A stretch of DNA of 64,000 nucleotides from Bradyrhizobiaceae bacterium. GTDB lineage: Bacteria; Pseudomonadota; Alphaproteobacteria; Rhizobiales; Xanthobacteraceae. Where the stretch lies: assembly GCA_020853885.1 (NCBI GenBank), contig JADYXZ010000014.1, positions 278,501 to 342,500 on the forward strand, read 5' to 3'. Positions 54,407-62,940 of this stretch are shown one piece after another. Below the pieces are notes generated by a model. It saw only the letters and a program-made list of their open reading frames with translations. It had not been told where the DNA came from and searched no databases. The translations under genes were made by a program, and so were the position numbers. How positions within the stretch are numbered: position 1 is the stretch's first letter; every line of letters starts with the position of its first letter.

Positions 54407-55237
54407 ATGTTCACCGATCTGACACGGATTTCACGCGTCGCCTTGATTCCGGCCGCACTTTTCGCGCTCTCGAATGTCGCCCTCGCACAGGATTCCGTAT
54501 CGGGCCGGGAGCCGGTCAAGCTCGACGTCCCCTTTGTGCCGACGCCGGAAAGCGTCGTTCAGCGCATGCTCGAGCTCGGCAACGTCAAGAGCGGCGACTA
54601 CGTCATCGACCTCGGCTCCGGCGACGGCCGCATCGCCATCGCGGCGGCCAAGCGCGGCGCCCGCGCGCTCGGCGTCGACATCGATCCCCGCCGCATCGAG
54701 GAGGCGAACGCCAACGCCGCCAAGGCCGGCGTGACCGACCGCGTGACCTTCCGGCGCGAGAACCTGTTCGAGACGCCGATCAAGGACGCGAACGTGATCA
54801 CCATGTACCTCCTGACGAGCGTCAATCATCAGCTCCGCCCCCGCCTGCTCGAGGAGTTGCGGCCCGGCACGCGTATCGTCTCGCACGCCTTCAGCATGGG
54901 CGAATGGGAGCCCGACGTGCACGAGAAGGTCGACAACCGCGACGTCTATCTCTGGATCATCCCGGCCAAGGTCGGCGGCCGCTGGACGCTCAAGGACGGC
55001 GAGCAGGCGATCGCGCTCGACGTCGAGCAGGAGTTTCAGGCGATCGAGGGCAAGGCCACCGTCAACGGCCGCACGGTGCCGATCACGAACGGCAAGCTCA
55101 ACGGCGACGAGATCGTCTTCACGCTGGAGATCGCCGGCAAGCCGGAGACCTATCAGGGCAAGGTCAGCGGCGGAAAGATCGAGGCGGTCGCCGGGCCGGT
55201 GGCGACGAAGCGCGGCTGGAGCGCGACGAAGGGCTGA
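54407..55237 (+). CDS. Exported SAM-methyltransferase-fold protein, paralogue 2
   Basis: A 276-residue protein with a signal peptide ending near residue 27 (ALAQ). It shares with the other two copies the FVPTPESVVQRML start, motif I DLGSGDGR at 68-75, the VDIDPRR loop and the LLEELRPGTRIVSHAFSMGEWEPD and YLWIIPAKV blocks. Its C-terminal half is a run of short strands. Start ATG 54407 is the first in frame. A palindrome follows directly after its stop. Confidence 0.75.
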   Translation: MFTDLTRISRVALIPAALFALSNVALAQDSVSGREPVKLDVPFVPTPESVVQRMLELGNVKSGDYVIDLGSGDGRIAIAAAKRGARALGVDIDPRRIEEANANAAKAGVTDRVTFRRENLFETPIKDANVITMYLLTSVNHQLRPRLLEELRPGTRIVSHAFSMGEWEPDVHEKVDNRDVYLWIIPAKVGGRWTLKDGEQAIALDVEQEFQAIEGKATVNGRTVPITNGKLNGDEIVFTLEIAGKPETYQGKVSGGKIEAVAGPVATKRGWSATKG

Positions 55238-55241
55238 CGCC

Positions 55242-55399
55242 CGCCTCATGGTTCGAGACGCGCCGCCCTCATCCTGAGGAGCGGCGCACCGATCTTGGGC
55301 TTGCCCGAGATCGGCAGGTATAATCATGCAAGTCGGCAACAGTCGACTTGCATGCGCCGCGTCTCGAAGGACGAGGGCGGCGCTCCTCACCATGAGGCG
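55242..55399. repeat. Nested REP palindrome, composite
   Basis: Outer arms CGCCTCATGGTTCGAGACGC and CACCATGAGGCG enclose a second palindrome (GCCGCCCTCATCCTGAGGAG and CTCGAAGGACGAGGGCGGC), which in turn encloses a short hairpin (ATGCAAGTCG / CGACTTGCAT). It looks like one element inserted in another. It separates the convergent methyltransferase-like and amidohydrolase genes. Confidence 0.8.
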
Positions 55400-55402
55400 G
55401 AA

Positions 55403-56464
55403 TTACAGCTTGAACACCTTCTCCGCATTCGTCTGGTAGAACGCCTTCTTCTCCGCGTCGCTGACGGGCAGCGCGTCCATGGCGACGACCTCCGACGGCT
55501 CAAACTGGTAGGGATAGTCCATCGCATAGAGGACACGATCGTTGCCGAGCACCGAGCGGCAATACATCACCGCCGGCTCCCAGTTCATGCCGCTCGTGGT
55601 GATATAGACGTTCTCGCGCAGATACTCGCTCACCGTGCGCTTCAGGGGCTTGAGCGCCTCGTAGCGCTTCGAGCGCACCTGCGCGGCGTGCATGTAGTCG
55701 AGCCGCGGAATCCAGAACGGCAGCCCCTCGCCGAGATGGCCGACGACGATCTGCAGCTTCGGAAAGCGGTCGAATGCGCCGCTGGTGATGATCGTGAGCA
55801 GGTGCAGGCCGCACTCGACGGCGAAGCCGTAGATCGCGCCGTCGAGCCCGCGCTCGATGAAGGGCTTTGCCATCTCCGGCGGCGGGCCGCTCGGATGGAT
55901 ATAGATCGGCACGTCGAGCGCCTCGGCCGCCTCGAACACGCCCCAGAATTTCTGATCGTTGAGAAATTCGCCGCGGATGTGCGAATTGATGACGGCGCCC
56001 TTGAGCCCGAGCTTCTTCACGGCGCGCTCCAGCTCCTTGCCCGCCGCCGGCGGGTCCTGCGGCGCGACGAGCGCGAGCCCGGCGAAGCGGTCGGGATGCT
56101 TGCGGACCGCGTCCGCCGCCATGTCGTTGCTCGCCGCAGCCAGGCCGTTCGCGGTCGGCGCGTCGAACACCTGCACGCCCGGCGCTGTGTGCAGCAGCAA
56201 CTGCACGTCGATGCCGCTCGCGTCCATATCGGCGAGCCGTCCGGCGCCGAGATCGAGAATCCGCTTGAGCGTCGTGACCGAGCGCTCGCTCGGGTTCTTG
56301 CCGTAATAGCCCCACAGGCTCTCGAACGCCGGATCGTTCAGCGCCCGCGTCTCCACCAGCTTGAGATAGCGGTCGAAGATGTCCTGCATCAGCCAGGCTT
56401 CTTCCGTGGCGATGCGCTTGTAGCTGGCGGCTTTGGCGATGCGCGCCGGTGTTTCCGTTGCCAC
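55403..56464 (-). CDS. Amidohydrolase-2 family, gamma-resorcylate decarboxylase-like
   Basis: A 353-residue metal-dependent enzyme of the ACMSD/resorcylate-decarboxylase group. The metal site is outlined by ATEEAW near the N-terminus, PIYIHPSG, VVGHLGEGLPFWIPRLDYM and ML-type AMDYPYQFE. Members decarboxylate hydroxybenzoates or related acids without cofactors other than zinc or manganese. The first ATG (56464) gives the expected length. It is leftward between two exported methyltransferase-like genes. The true substrate is unknown. Confidence 0.8.
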   Translation of the reverse strand: MATETPARIAKAASYKRIATEEAWLMQDIFDRYLKLVETRALNDPAFESLWGYYGKNPSERSVTTLKRILDLGAGRLADMDASGIDVQLLLHTAPGVQVFDAPTANGLAAASNDMAADAVRKHPDRFAGLALVAPQDPPAAGKELERAVKKLGLKGAVINSHIRGEFLNDQKFWGVFEAAEALDVPIYIHPSGPPPEMAKPFIERGLDGAIYGFAVECGLHLLTIITSGAFDRFPKLQIVVGHLGEGLPFWIPRLDYMHAAQVRSKRYEALKPLKRTVSEYLRENVYITTSGMNWEPAVMYCRSVLGNDRVLYAMDYPYQFEPSEVVAMDALPVSDAEKKAFYQTNAEKVFKL

Positions 56465-56634
56465 GCGGTTTCCTCCCTGGTTCGGTCGCGCATTCTAGAT
56501 CGAAGCACGCCGTGCGGCGCAAGCAGGGGCGATGCCTCGCGCAAGCCGTTCGCCTTTCGCACGCGCTCGAAATCGCTAAGATCGTGGGACCGACCGCGCG
56601 GCACAAGCGAGGCGGGTTTGGGAGGAAAGGGCCG

Positions 56635-57486
56635 ATGGGCCGCATGGCGGCGTTCCTGCGGGGCGCAATTCCGGTCGCGCTCCTTCTTGGCGTGATCGGT
56701 CACGCGCTGTCGCAGGAAGGCAGGTACGACACCTTCATTCCCTACGTGCCGACGCCCGAGCACGTGGTCGACCGCATGCTGGAGCTCGCCGAGGTCGGCC
56801 CGGAGGATCATGTCTTTGATCTTGGTTCGGGCGACGGCCGTATTGTGATCACGGCGGCGAAGAAGTTCGGCGCCCGCGCGCTCGGCATCGAGATCGATCC
56901 GAAGCTCGTGGAGGAAGCCCGCCGCAACGCCGCCGAGGCCGGCGTCGCCGAGCGCACCACGTTCCTCGTGCAGGATCTTTTCGTGGCGCCGCTGCGCGAC
57001 GCCACCGTGATCACGCTCTATGTTCTCCTGCCTACCAATCTGGAATTGCGTCCGCGCCTGCTCGAGGAGCTGCGGCCCGGATCGCGCATCGTCTCGCACG
57101 TCTTCAGCATGGGCGGCTGGCTCGCGGACCGCCACGAGAATTTCCGCGGCGTCGATCTCTATCTCTGGATCGTGCCGGCGCACGTGACAGGAACCTGGGA
57201 AGTAACCGACGGCGCGCGCGGCTTCACCGTCGCATTCGAGCAGCAGTTTCAGGAGGTCAGCGGCCGTGCGCTGATCGAGGGCCGCACAATCCCGCTGCGC
57301 GAAGCGAAGCTCCAGGGCGACCGCCTCGAGTTCATCCTCGAACATCCGGAGGGCGGAACCGCGACCTACCGCGGCAAAGTGACCGGCGACCGCATGACGG
57401 CGCTTGCCGAAGCCGGCGGAAAGGCCGCGAACTGGAGCGCGCGGCGCACGCTTCGTTCGCCTCGCCCGATCGACGGGAAGCCGTAA
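56635..57486 (+). CDS. Exported SAM-methyltransferase-fold protein, paralogue 3
   Basis: A 283-residue protein with a signal peptide ending near residue 26 (HALSQ). It has YVPTPEHVVDRML, DLGSGDGR at 62-69, an IEID loop, and LLEELRPGSRIVSHVFSMGGW, close to the other two copies. GGGAGGAAAGG lies just before ATG 56635, which fixes the start; the reading frame is open further upstream but overlaps the start of the divergent amidohydrolase gene. The next gene, a glycosyltransferase, starts 35 bases after its stop on the same strand. Confidence 0.75.
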   Translation: MGRMAAFLRGAIPVALLLGVIGHALSQEGRYDTFIPYVPTPEHVVDRMLELAEVGPEDHVFDLGSGDGRIVITAAKKFGARALGIEIDPKLVEEARRNAAEAGVAERTTFLVQDLFVAPLRDATVITLYVLLPTNLELRPRLLEELRPGSRIVSHVFSMGGWLADRHENFRGVDLYLWIVPAHVTGTWEVTDGARGFTVAFEQQFQEVSGRALIEGRTIPLREAKLQGDRLEFILEHPEGGTATYRGKVTGDRMTALAEAGGKAANWSARRTLRSPRPIDGKP

Positions 57487-57521
57487 TACGCCTGTCACGT
57501 TCGCCGGGTGAATTGCCGCCC

Positions 57522-58682
57522 ATGAACTCGGTGATTTGGGCTGCCGGCAGCCTGTGCGCCGCCGCTTCGATTGCGCATCTCCTGAGCATCGGGCTCGCCC
57601 TCGGCCACCGGCGAACTCGCGCCGCGCCGACGCCCGCCGCCGGGCATCCGCCCGTCAGCATCATCCGGCCGGTCTGCGGCCTCGACTTCGGCGTCGAAGC
57701 GACGCTGCGCTCGACGTTCGCGCTCGACGATCCGCGCTGCGAGATCGTTTTCTGCGTGGCAAGCTCCGCCGATCCGGTCGTCCCGCTCGTCCGCCGCCTG
57801 ATCGCCGAGCATCCGCACGTCGACGCCAAGCTCCTCGTCGGCAACGACCGCGTCAGCGACAACCCGAAGCTGAACAACGTGGTCAAGGGTTGGCGCGCCG
57901 CCGCACATCCCTGGATCGCCATGGTCGACAGCAATGTGCTGCTGCCGCGCGATTTCGTGCGTCGCCTGTTCGCCTCACAGGCGCCGGAGACCGGCCTCGT
58001 GTCTTCACCGCCGCTCGGCGCCGAACCCGACGGGTTCCCCGCCGAGCTCGAATGCGCCTTCCTCAATTCCTATCAGGCGCGCTGGCAATTCGCCGCCGAC
58101 GCCATCGGCCTCGGCTTCGCGCAAGGCAAGCTCCTGTTCGCGCATCGCGACCTGATCGAGCAGGCCGGTGGCATCGGCGCCCTCGGCGCGGAAAGCGCGG
58201 AGGACGCGGCGGCGACCAAGATCGTGCGCGCTGCCGGCTTGAGCGTGAATCTGTTCGATCGTCCGTTGCCGCACCCCTTGGGCAGCCGCACGTTCGAGGA
58301 CGTCTGGCAGCGACAAATTCGCTGGGCCCGGCTCCGCCGCGCCACTTTCCCCGCCTATTTTTTTCCGGAGATCTTCACCGGCAGCGTCTTTCCGGCCGCA
58401 TGCCTGGCACTGTTCGCGTTTGCGCTCGAATTGCCGGTCGCGGCGTTCCTCGCGCTCTTTCTGTTCGCCTGGTACGGCGTGGAGGCGCTCTTCGTTTATG
58501 CCGCGGGCTGGCCGCGCACGCCGCACGCGCTGCTCGCGTGGCTCGTGCGCGACCTACTGTTGCCGGTCCTGTGGATACGCGCCTGGGCCGGCCGCGATTT
58601 CGTCTGGCGCGGCCATGCGATGACCGCGGATTCCGCCCGCGATCAGCTCGCCCGCAACCATGCGGGCGCGCAGGGCGATTAG
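57522..58682 (+). CDS. Glycosyltransferase family 21-like (ceramide glucosyltransferase/HpnI type)
   Basis: A 386-residue membrane glycosyltransferase. An N-terminal helix (about 5-26) is followed by the GT2-fold catalytic domain with VSIIRPVCGLDFG, the metal-binding MVDSNVLLP, and the QRQIRWARLRR (Q/RxxRW) motif; three or four helices close the protein. Related enzymes build ceramide glucosides or hopanoid N-acetylglucosamine lipids. No hopanoid gene is nearby. ATG 57522 is preferred over TTG 57513 because GGGTGA lies 10 bases upstream. Confidence 0.8.
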   Translation: MNSVIWAAGSLCAAASIAHLLSIGLALGHRRTRAAPTPAAGHPPVSIIRPVCGLDFGVEATLRSTFALDDPRCEIVFCVASSADPVVPLVRRLIAEHPHVDAKLLVGNDRVSDNPKLNNVVKGWRAAAHPWIAMVDSNVLLPRDFVRRLFASQAPETGLVSSPPLGAEPDGFPAELECAFLNSYQARWQFAADAIGLGFAQGKLLFAHRDLIEQAGGIGALGAESAEDAAATKIVRAAGLSVNLFDRPLPHPLGSRTFEDVWQRQIRWARLRRATFPAYFFPEIFTGSVFPAACLALFAFALELPVAAFLALFLFAWYGVEALFVYAAGWPRTPHALLAWLVRDLLLPVLWIRAWAGRDFVWRGHAMTADSARDQLARNHAGAQGD

Positions 58683-59791
58683 TGGCCGCGGGCGATCACG
58701 TTCTTCTTGACGGCGAGCAAGAGGTTCGAATCGTGCCCGCGCCAGCGGTAGCCGATGCCGAAGTCGAGCTTCGGCGCCTTCCCCTTGCGGAAGATCTGCG
58801 CGAGATCCTGCTGGTACACGCCCTTGAATATCTCGATCGGGCCGAGATAGGCGCCGAATGGCTTGAGCAGCCAGTCCTCCTGCTTGAAGAAGCGGGAGGG
58901 AACGCCGGTGTCATCCTGCACGATCGTCTGGCTCTTCTCGAGCAGGAAGTTGCGCACCAGCGCGAAGTTGCTGCCGTGGAGGAGATATGAGGCGCTCTTG
59001 ATGAGCGCATCGCCGTTGCCGAGCTGCTCGCAGAATTTGAGGAAGCCGCTCGCGCGCACGCCGGAATCCGAAAGGTCGGTGCTGAAATAGTAGAGCGTCT
59101 GCTTCGCGCCGCCGTTGCCGGAGAACACGATCTTCACGCCGGGATCGACGCGCGCGCCCTTGGGCGCGCTGCCATGCTTCGTGACTTCCGTCACGACGCC
59201 GTCCTTGTCGAGATTGACGAGGCTCACCTCATGGATCGTCTTGCCGGAGCGCGCGAGGAACACATAGAGGATCGGCAGCGTGCCGCGCAGCTCGCCCTGA
59301 TGCAGACGGCTGCCCATATCCGAAGTGATGAAGAAGCTGATATTCAGAATCGTGTTCAGCGATCCGCGCAAGCTCGCGAGCGCGTGCCGGGTGCGCTCGC
59401 TGACGGCCGGGACCGGCCCGACCGGCTCCAGGCCCACCATCACGTAGGTCGTCGCCTCGGGAAAGAAGGCGTTCGCATAGACGAAGTCCGGCCCGCTGAA
59501 CGTGTAGAACAGCGGCCGCGCCGGAACCCTATTGTTCTCGTTCGTCCACTTCCGCACCTTCGAAAGCTGCGCGTTTTCGAGCTTGTCCCATGCGCTGTCG
59601 AAATACTTGGCGTGCTGCTGCCAGCTCGCGTCGCGGAACCTCGCGAGCGGTGAGTCGGCCGGCGTCGGCATGCCCGCCAGATAGCGGGCCGTCTCGTCCG
59701 GACTTGCGCCGGTCTGGGCTGATGCTGCGTAGGGAAGAGCAAAGAAGATCAGGCCGGCGGCGACCGCGACGGCCTTCAAGGCACGAATCAT
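58679..59791 (-). CDS. Exported protein of unknown function, conserved lipid-enzyme neighbour
   Basis: A 370-residue protein with a signal peptide of about 25 residues (ending AASA). It has no motif that I recognise: it contains ARYLAGMP early, then FTSGPDF-like FYTFSGPDFVYANAFFPEATTYVMVGLEPVG, and a middle block GELRGTLPILYVFLARSGKTI. It overlaps the glycosyltransferase stop by four bases, convergent. The substrate or structure is unknown; it may act on the envelope because of its export signal. Confidence 0.65.
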   Translation of the reverse strand: MIRALKAVAVAAGLIFFALPYAASAQTGASPDETARYLAGMPTPADSPLARFRDASWQQHAKYFDSAWDKLENAQLSKVRKWTNENNRVPARPLFYTFSGPDFVYANAFFPEATTYVMVGLEPVGPVPAVSERTRHALASLRGSLNTILNISFFITSDMGSRLHQGELRGTLPILYVFLARSGKTIHEVSLVNLDKDGVVTEVTKHGSAPKGARVDPGVKIVFSGNGGAKQTLYYFSTDLSDSGVRASGFLKFCEQLGNGDALIKSASYLLHGSNFALVRNFLLEKSQTIVQDDTGVPSRFFKQEDWLLKPFGAYLGPIEIFKGVYQQDLAQIFRKGKAPKLDFGIGYRWRGHDSNLLLAVKKNVIARGH

Positions 59792-60008
59792 TCCCCTTGG
59801 CGCCCGAGAGCGCCCCTCCTGATGCCGGAAAATCGCTGGTCGGCAGCCGTGTCCGCCCGCCCGCAGACACCTTCCTTTACCATGACCCGGCCAAGATTCA
59901 ATTTTAGCGGATAGCCAGTATGATTCGCGTCTCCTAACGCAAAGCTACCGGCAGCCTCTTCGCCACCCGCTGCGCCGGTCAGCAAGGCAACAGGCCGGCA
60001 AGCGCCCC

Positions 60009-61061
60009 ATGCAAGCCCGAGGATATTCGTTGCACGACCGGTTTCTCGCGGCAGTTGTGCTGTTTGCCTGTGCCGCCTTGCCGCTCGTTGCCGCCGCCGC
60101 CGCCCATGCCCAGACCAAAGGCGAGCGCGGCGGTGCGGCGGCGGCGGTTCCGTTGCCCTGGCCGAAGGCGACCGAAATGCCCGGCCCTGCACCGAAACCG
60201 GGCAAGACCAAGCTCGTCGAATTCGAGATGTCGCCGTTTCCCTATGAAGGGATCAACCCGGCAACCGGCCGCCCGTTCATCAACGTGGACGAAACCGGCC
60301 GCCGCGGCCGCATGACCGGCAGCGGCCGCGTCTATTGGGAAGACGAGACCTACAGCGACCAGCGCGTGCTGCTGCACATTCCCGACGGTTTCGACGTCAA
60401 GAAGCCGGGCTTGATCGTGGTCTTCTTTCACGGCCACGGCGCCGCGATCGACAGCGACGTGCGCGACCGCCAGCGCATCGCCGAGCAGATCACCGGCTCG
60501 CGCGCGAACGCCGTGCTCGTCGCGCCGCAAATGGCCGTGAAGGCCCGGGACTCGAGCGCCGGCATCTTCTGGGAACAGGGCATGTTCGCGCAGTTCCTGA
60601 ACGAGGCGGCCGAGCAGCTCGCGCTGCTCTACGCAGTCCCGGGATCGACGCGGCTCTTCGACCGGATGCCCGTCGTGATCGTCTCCTACAGCGGCGGTTA
60701 TCTCGCCACCGCCTGGTGCGTCTATCACGGCGGCGCCAACGACCGCGTGCGCGGCGTGATCCTGCTCGACTCGCTCTACGGCGAACTGGACAAGTACGAG
60801 CGCTGGATCACGGGCAACCGCAACGCCTTCTTCGTCAGCGCCTATCTCGGCTCCACGCGCGCCCGCAATCTCGAGATGCAGCGCATGCTCGCCGACCGCA
60901 ATCTGCCGGTCGCCACCGCCCTCGACGGGCCGCTGCGGCCCGGCAGCATCGTGATTCTTTCCGGCGGCAGCGGCGACAATCACACCGACTTCGCCAACCG
61001 CGCGTGGGGCAAGAACCCGGTGACGGACTTGCTCAATCGGCTGCCGGAGTATCGGCGCTAG
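60009..61061 (+). CDS. Exported alpha/beta-hydrolase-fold protein
   Basis: A 350-residue protein with a signal peptide of about 35 residues (ending AAAHAQ). The hydrolase core shows VVFFHGHGAAID near 137-148 (oxyanion), the nucleophile S228 in SYSGGYLA, D254 (ILLDSLYG) and H325 (GDNHTDF). This triad spacing fits an alpha/beta hydrolase or esterase in the periplasm. No family name is recognised. The ATG at 60009 is used because the export signal starts there. It stands alone, followed by a palindrome. Confidence 0.72.
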   Translation: MQARGYSLHDRFLAAVVLFACAALPLVAAAAAHAQTKGERGGAAAAVPLPWPKATEMPGPAPKPGKTKLVEFEMSPFPYEGINPATGRPFINVDETGRRGRMTGSGRVYWEDETYSDQRVLLHIPDGFDVKKPGLIVVFFHGHGAAIDSDVRDRQRIAEQITGSRANAVLVAPQMAVKARDSSAGIFWEQGMFAQFLNEAAEQLALLYAVPGSTRLFDRMPVVIVSYSGGYLATAWCVYHGGANDRVRGVILLDSLYGELDKYERWITGNRNAFFVSAYLGSTRARNLEMQRMLADRNLPVATALDGPLRPGSIVILSGGSGDNHTDFANRAWGKNPVTDLLNRLPEYRR

Positions 61062-61152
61062 CCTCATGGTTCGAGACGCCCCTGAGCCTCATCCTGAGGA
61101 GCCGTGCGTTAGCACGGCGTCTCGAAGGATGAGGCTCAGGGGCTTGAGGCTC
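61062..61152. repeat. REP-type palindrome with nested copy
   Basis: CCTCATGGTTCGAGACGC at the left matches the outer arm of other copies. Inside it a complete palindrome runs 61079-61142 with CCCCTGAGCCTCATCC and GGATGAGGCTCAGGGG around GCCGTGCG-TTA-G-CACGGC. The right outer arm is incomplete. It lies between the hydrolase and the repair gene and starts directly after the hydrolase stop. Confidence 0.8.
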
Positions 61153-61156
61153 CTGC

Positions 61157-61705
61157 TCAAACGAGATCGAACAGATCGCGCGAGCCGCCGATCCGTGCCT
61201 TTTCGATCGAAAGAATCTTCAGCTTGGTCTTGACGCCGCCGCCCGCGGAAAACCCGCCGGGCTTGCGGTCGGCGCCGAGTACGCGGTGGCACGGAACGAT
61301 GATGGCAAACGGGTTCTGCCCAAGCGCCTGTCCGACCGCGCGCGCCGCCGTCGGATCGCCGAGGCGTTTCGCCACGTCGCCGTAGGTCAGGGTCTCGCCA
61401 GCCGGGATCGATCGCGCCACGTCATAGACGCGCCGGTTGAAGTCGGGCACGTCGCGCATATCGAGCCCGACGCCCGTGAGGTCGGTCTTCTCGCCGCGCA
61501 GCAGCGCGACGATTGCAGCGATGACCTGGCTCACTTGCGCCGGCGGCTCGGATTCTTCGAGATCGGAAAACCGGCGCCGGATCCGCGCCCGCGTCGCGCG
61601 CTCGCCGGCTTCCGGCAATTGCAGAAAGCGGATGCCGCGGTCGCCCCAGCCGATGCCGCAGACGCCGATCGCCGTATCGAAGAGCGCGAAACCTGAATCG
61701 TTCAT
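61157..61705 (-). CDS. ogt: Methylated-DNA--protein-cysteine methyltransferase (O6-alkylguanine repair)
   Basis: A 182-residue repair protein with the active-site C139 in IIVPCHRVLG, the helix-turn-helix-like YGDVAKRLGDPTAARAVGQALGQNPF before it, and a GGFSAGGGVKTKLKIL tail. It transfers alkyl groups from O6-alkylguanine in DNA to its own cysteine. An N-terminal domain of about 85 residues matches Ogt length. It is leftward, with the PNPOx-like gene upstream. Confidence 0.9.
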   Translation of the reverse strand: MNDSGFALFDTAIGVCGIGWGDRGIRFLQLPEAGERATRARIRRRFSDLEESEPPAQVSQVIAAIVALLRGEKTDLTGVGLDMRDVPDFNRRVYDVARSIPAGETLTYGDVAKRLGDPTAARAVGQALGQNPFAIIVPCHRVLGADRKPGGFSAGGGVKTKLKILSIEKARIGGSRDLFDLV

Positions 61706-61762
61706 GTTGCTCTCGATATTCGCACGCTGGCAGTGGCCAAAAGGCTTTTGGCCGGCGCGATT

Positions 61763-62194
61763 CTAGAGCGCCAGCGGCGCGCCGCTGAAGTCCTCCGCCC
61801 GCTCGATCCTGACCAGCACCCCGAAGCCCTTCTTCTCGGGATCGGCTTTCTGCTCGCCCTCGACGATGCACGCATAGATCTCGTCGCGGACCGGGCCGGA
61901 TTTATGGACCTTTGCCACGCCGTAGAACCGCGCGACACCCGATTTCGGCAGGATCGTATCCCGCAGCGGCCGCTTGCGGAAGAAGATCGTCACCTTGCTG
62001 CCGTCCTGGATGTGCTCGGCGGTCGATCCCCGTCCGCGGTCCCACATGCCGATGTGCTCGTCGTCATAGACGAACACGCTGCCGCGCATCGTGATCTGCG
62101 CATAGCCGTCGGGCAGCACCGTGCCGACCAGACAGGTGTGATCGGGCAACGCGGTGTTGATGTGCTCGTGCAGGACTTGGAGAATGATCGCCAC
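61763..62194 (-). CDS. Pyridoxamine-5'-phosphate-oxidase-fold protein
   Basis: A 143-residue protein with a split-barrel fold typical of the PNPOx-like flavin family: LPDHTCLVGTVLPDGYAQITMRGSVFVYDDEHIGMWDRG, then a KVTIFFRKRPLRDT strand pair and RFYGVAKVHKSGPVRDEIY. A GTG start at 62194 is chosen because GAGGAGGA lies just upstream; the frame is open to 62290. Cofactor and substrate are unknown. Confidence 0.72.
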   Translation of the reverse strand: MAIILQVLHEHINTALPDHTCLVGTVLPDGYAQITMRGSVFVYDDEHIGMWDRGRGSTAEHIQDGSKVTIFFRKRPLRDTILPKSGVARFYGVAKVHKSGPVRDEIYACIVEGEQKADPEKKGFGVLVRIERAEDFSGAPLAL

Positions 62195-62304
62195 GTCGTC
62201 CTCCTCGCTGCCGGAGACGTGGTTGATACGGCAGCGTCCTGCTTCCGGTCCAAACGCCGGCGCGATCGAACGGCCGTTCGCGGCCCGCACCGCGTTCCGG
62301 CGAA

Positions 62305-62790
62305 CTACGCCACCAGCGGCCGGAGACCCGGATGCCTTTGAACGAAAGGCAGCTTTTCCGCCCAGGCATCAAGACCGAACACACGGCCGGCGCGCTTGAT
62401 GATGAGCAGCAGAAGCACCCCTGCATAGACGAGGTGATAGTCGAGAATGAAATTGGTCGCACTGTCGATATAGGGAAAGTTCATGTGCGCCATCCAGTAC
62501 AGAATCATCAGCAGGATAGCGAAGCTCGCGCTCACGCGAACCATCAGCCCGAGAATGAGGGATAGGCCGATCAGCAGGTGGCCGTAGGCGACGAGGAAAC
62601 TGACGATGGGCGCAACGTCCGGCGTAGCGAAAATGGAAAAGACGTCGTGGAACGTCTTTGTGTTGTTCAGAAAGCCGGCAACGCTCCAGGCCGGGGCCGA
62701 CACCTGACGCAACGCCGCATAGAAGAACGTCCAACCCATAGCCAGACGGAAGAAGAGAATAAGGCCGCGTTCTGTCCGAGTTTGGTCCAT
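62305..62790 (-). CDS. DoxX/DoxD-like membrane protein
   Basis: A 161-residue protein with about four hydrophobic helices and the family opening FFRLAMGWTFFYAALRQVSAP, plus a VAYGHLLIGLSLILGLMVRVS segment. DoxD-like proteins take part in sulfur oxidation or quinone chemistry in some organisms, in others the role is unknown. AGGAGG precedes ATG 62790. It lies upstream of the PNPOx-like gene on the same strand. Confidence 0.8.
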   Translation of the reverse strand: MDQTRTERGLILFFRLAMGWTFFYAALRQVSAPAWSVAGFLNNTKTFHDVFSIFATPDVAPIVSFLVAYGHLLIGLSLILGLMVRVSASFAILLMILYWMAHMNFPYIDSATNFILDYHLVYAGVLLLLIIKRAGRVFGLDAWAEKLPFVQRHPGLRPLVA

Positions 62791-62888
62791 GACGGTCCTC
62801 CTGTCATTGGCGCGCGCCAAATCATTCTCCTCAAATCAATCACGTGGAATCTTTGATCCACCGCAAATTGCGCTTGCACGAAGCAGAA

Positions 62889-62916
62889 CGCCGCCGCGGA
62901 GGTATCCGCGGCGGCG
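62889..62916. terminator. Hairpin terminator after the TctC-type receptor
   Basis: A perfect 12-bp stem, CGCCGCCGCGGA (62889-62900) and TCCGCGGCGGCG (62905-62916), around GGTA. It lies 24 bases after the TctC-type gene, read leftward. The T-tract on the minus strand is short (TTCTGCTTCG), so efficiency may be moderate. Confidence 0.65.
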
Positions 62917-62940
62917 CGTACTCCCTGCAATCGCCGGGTC

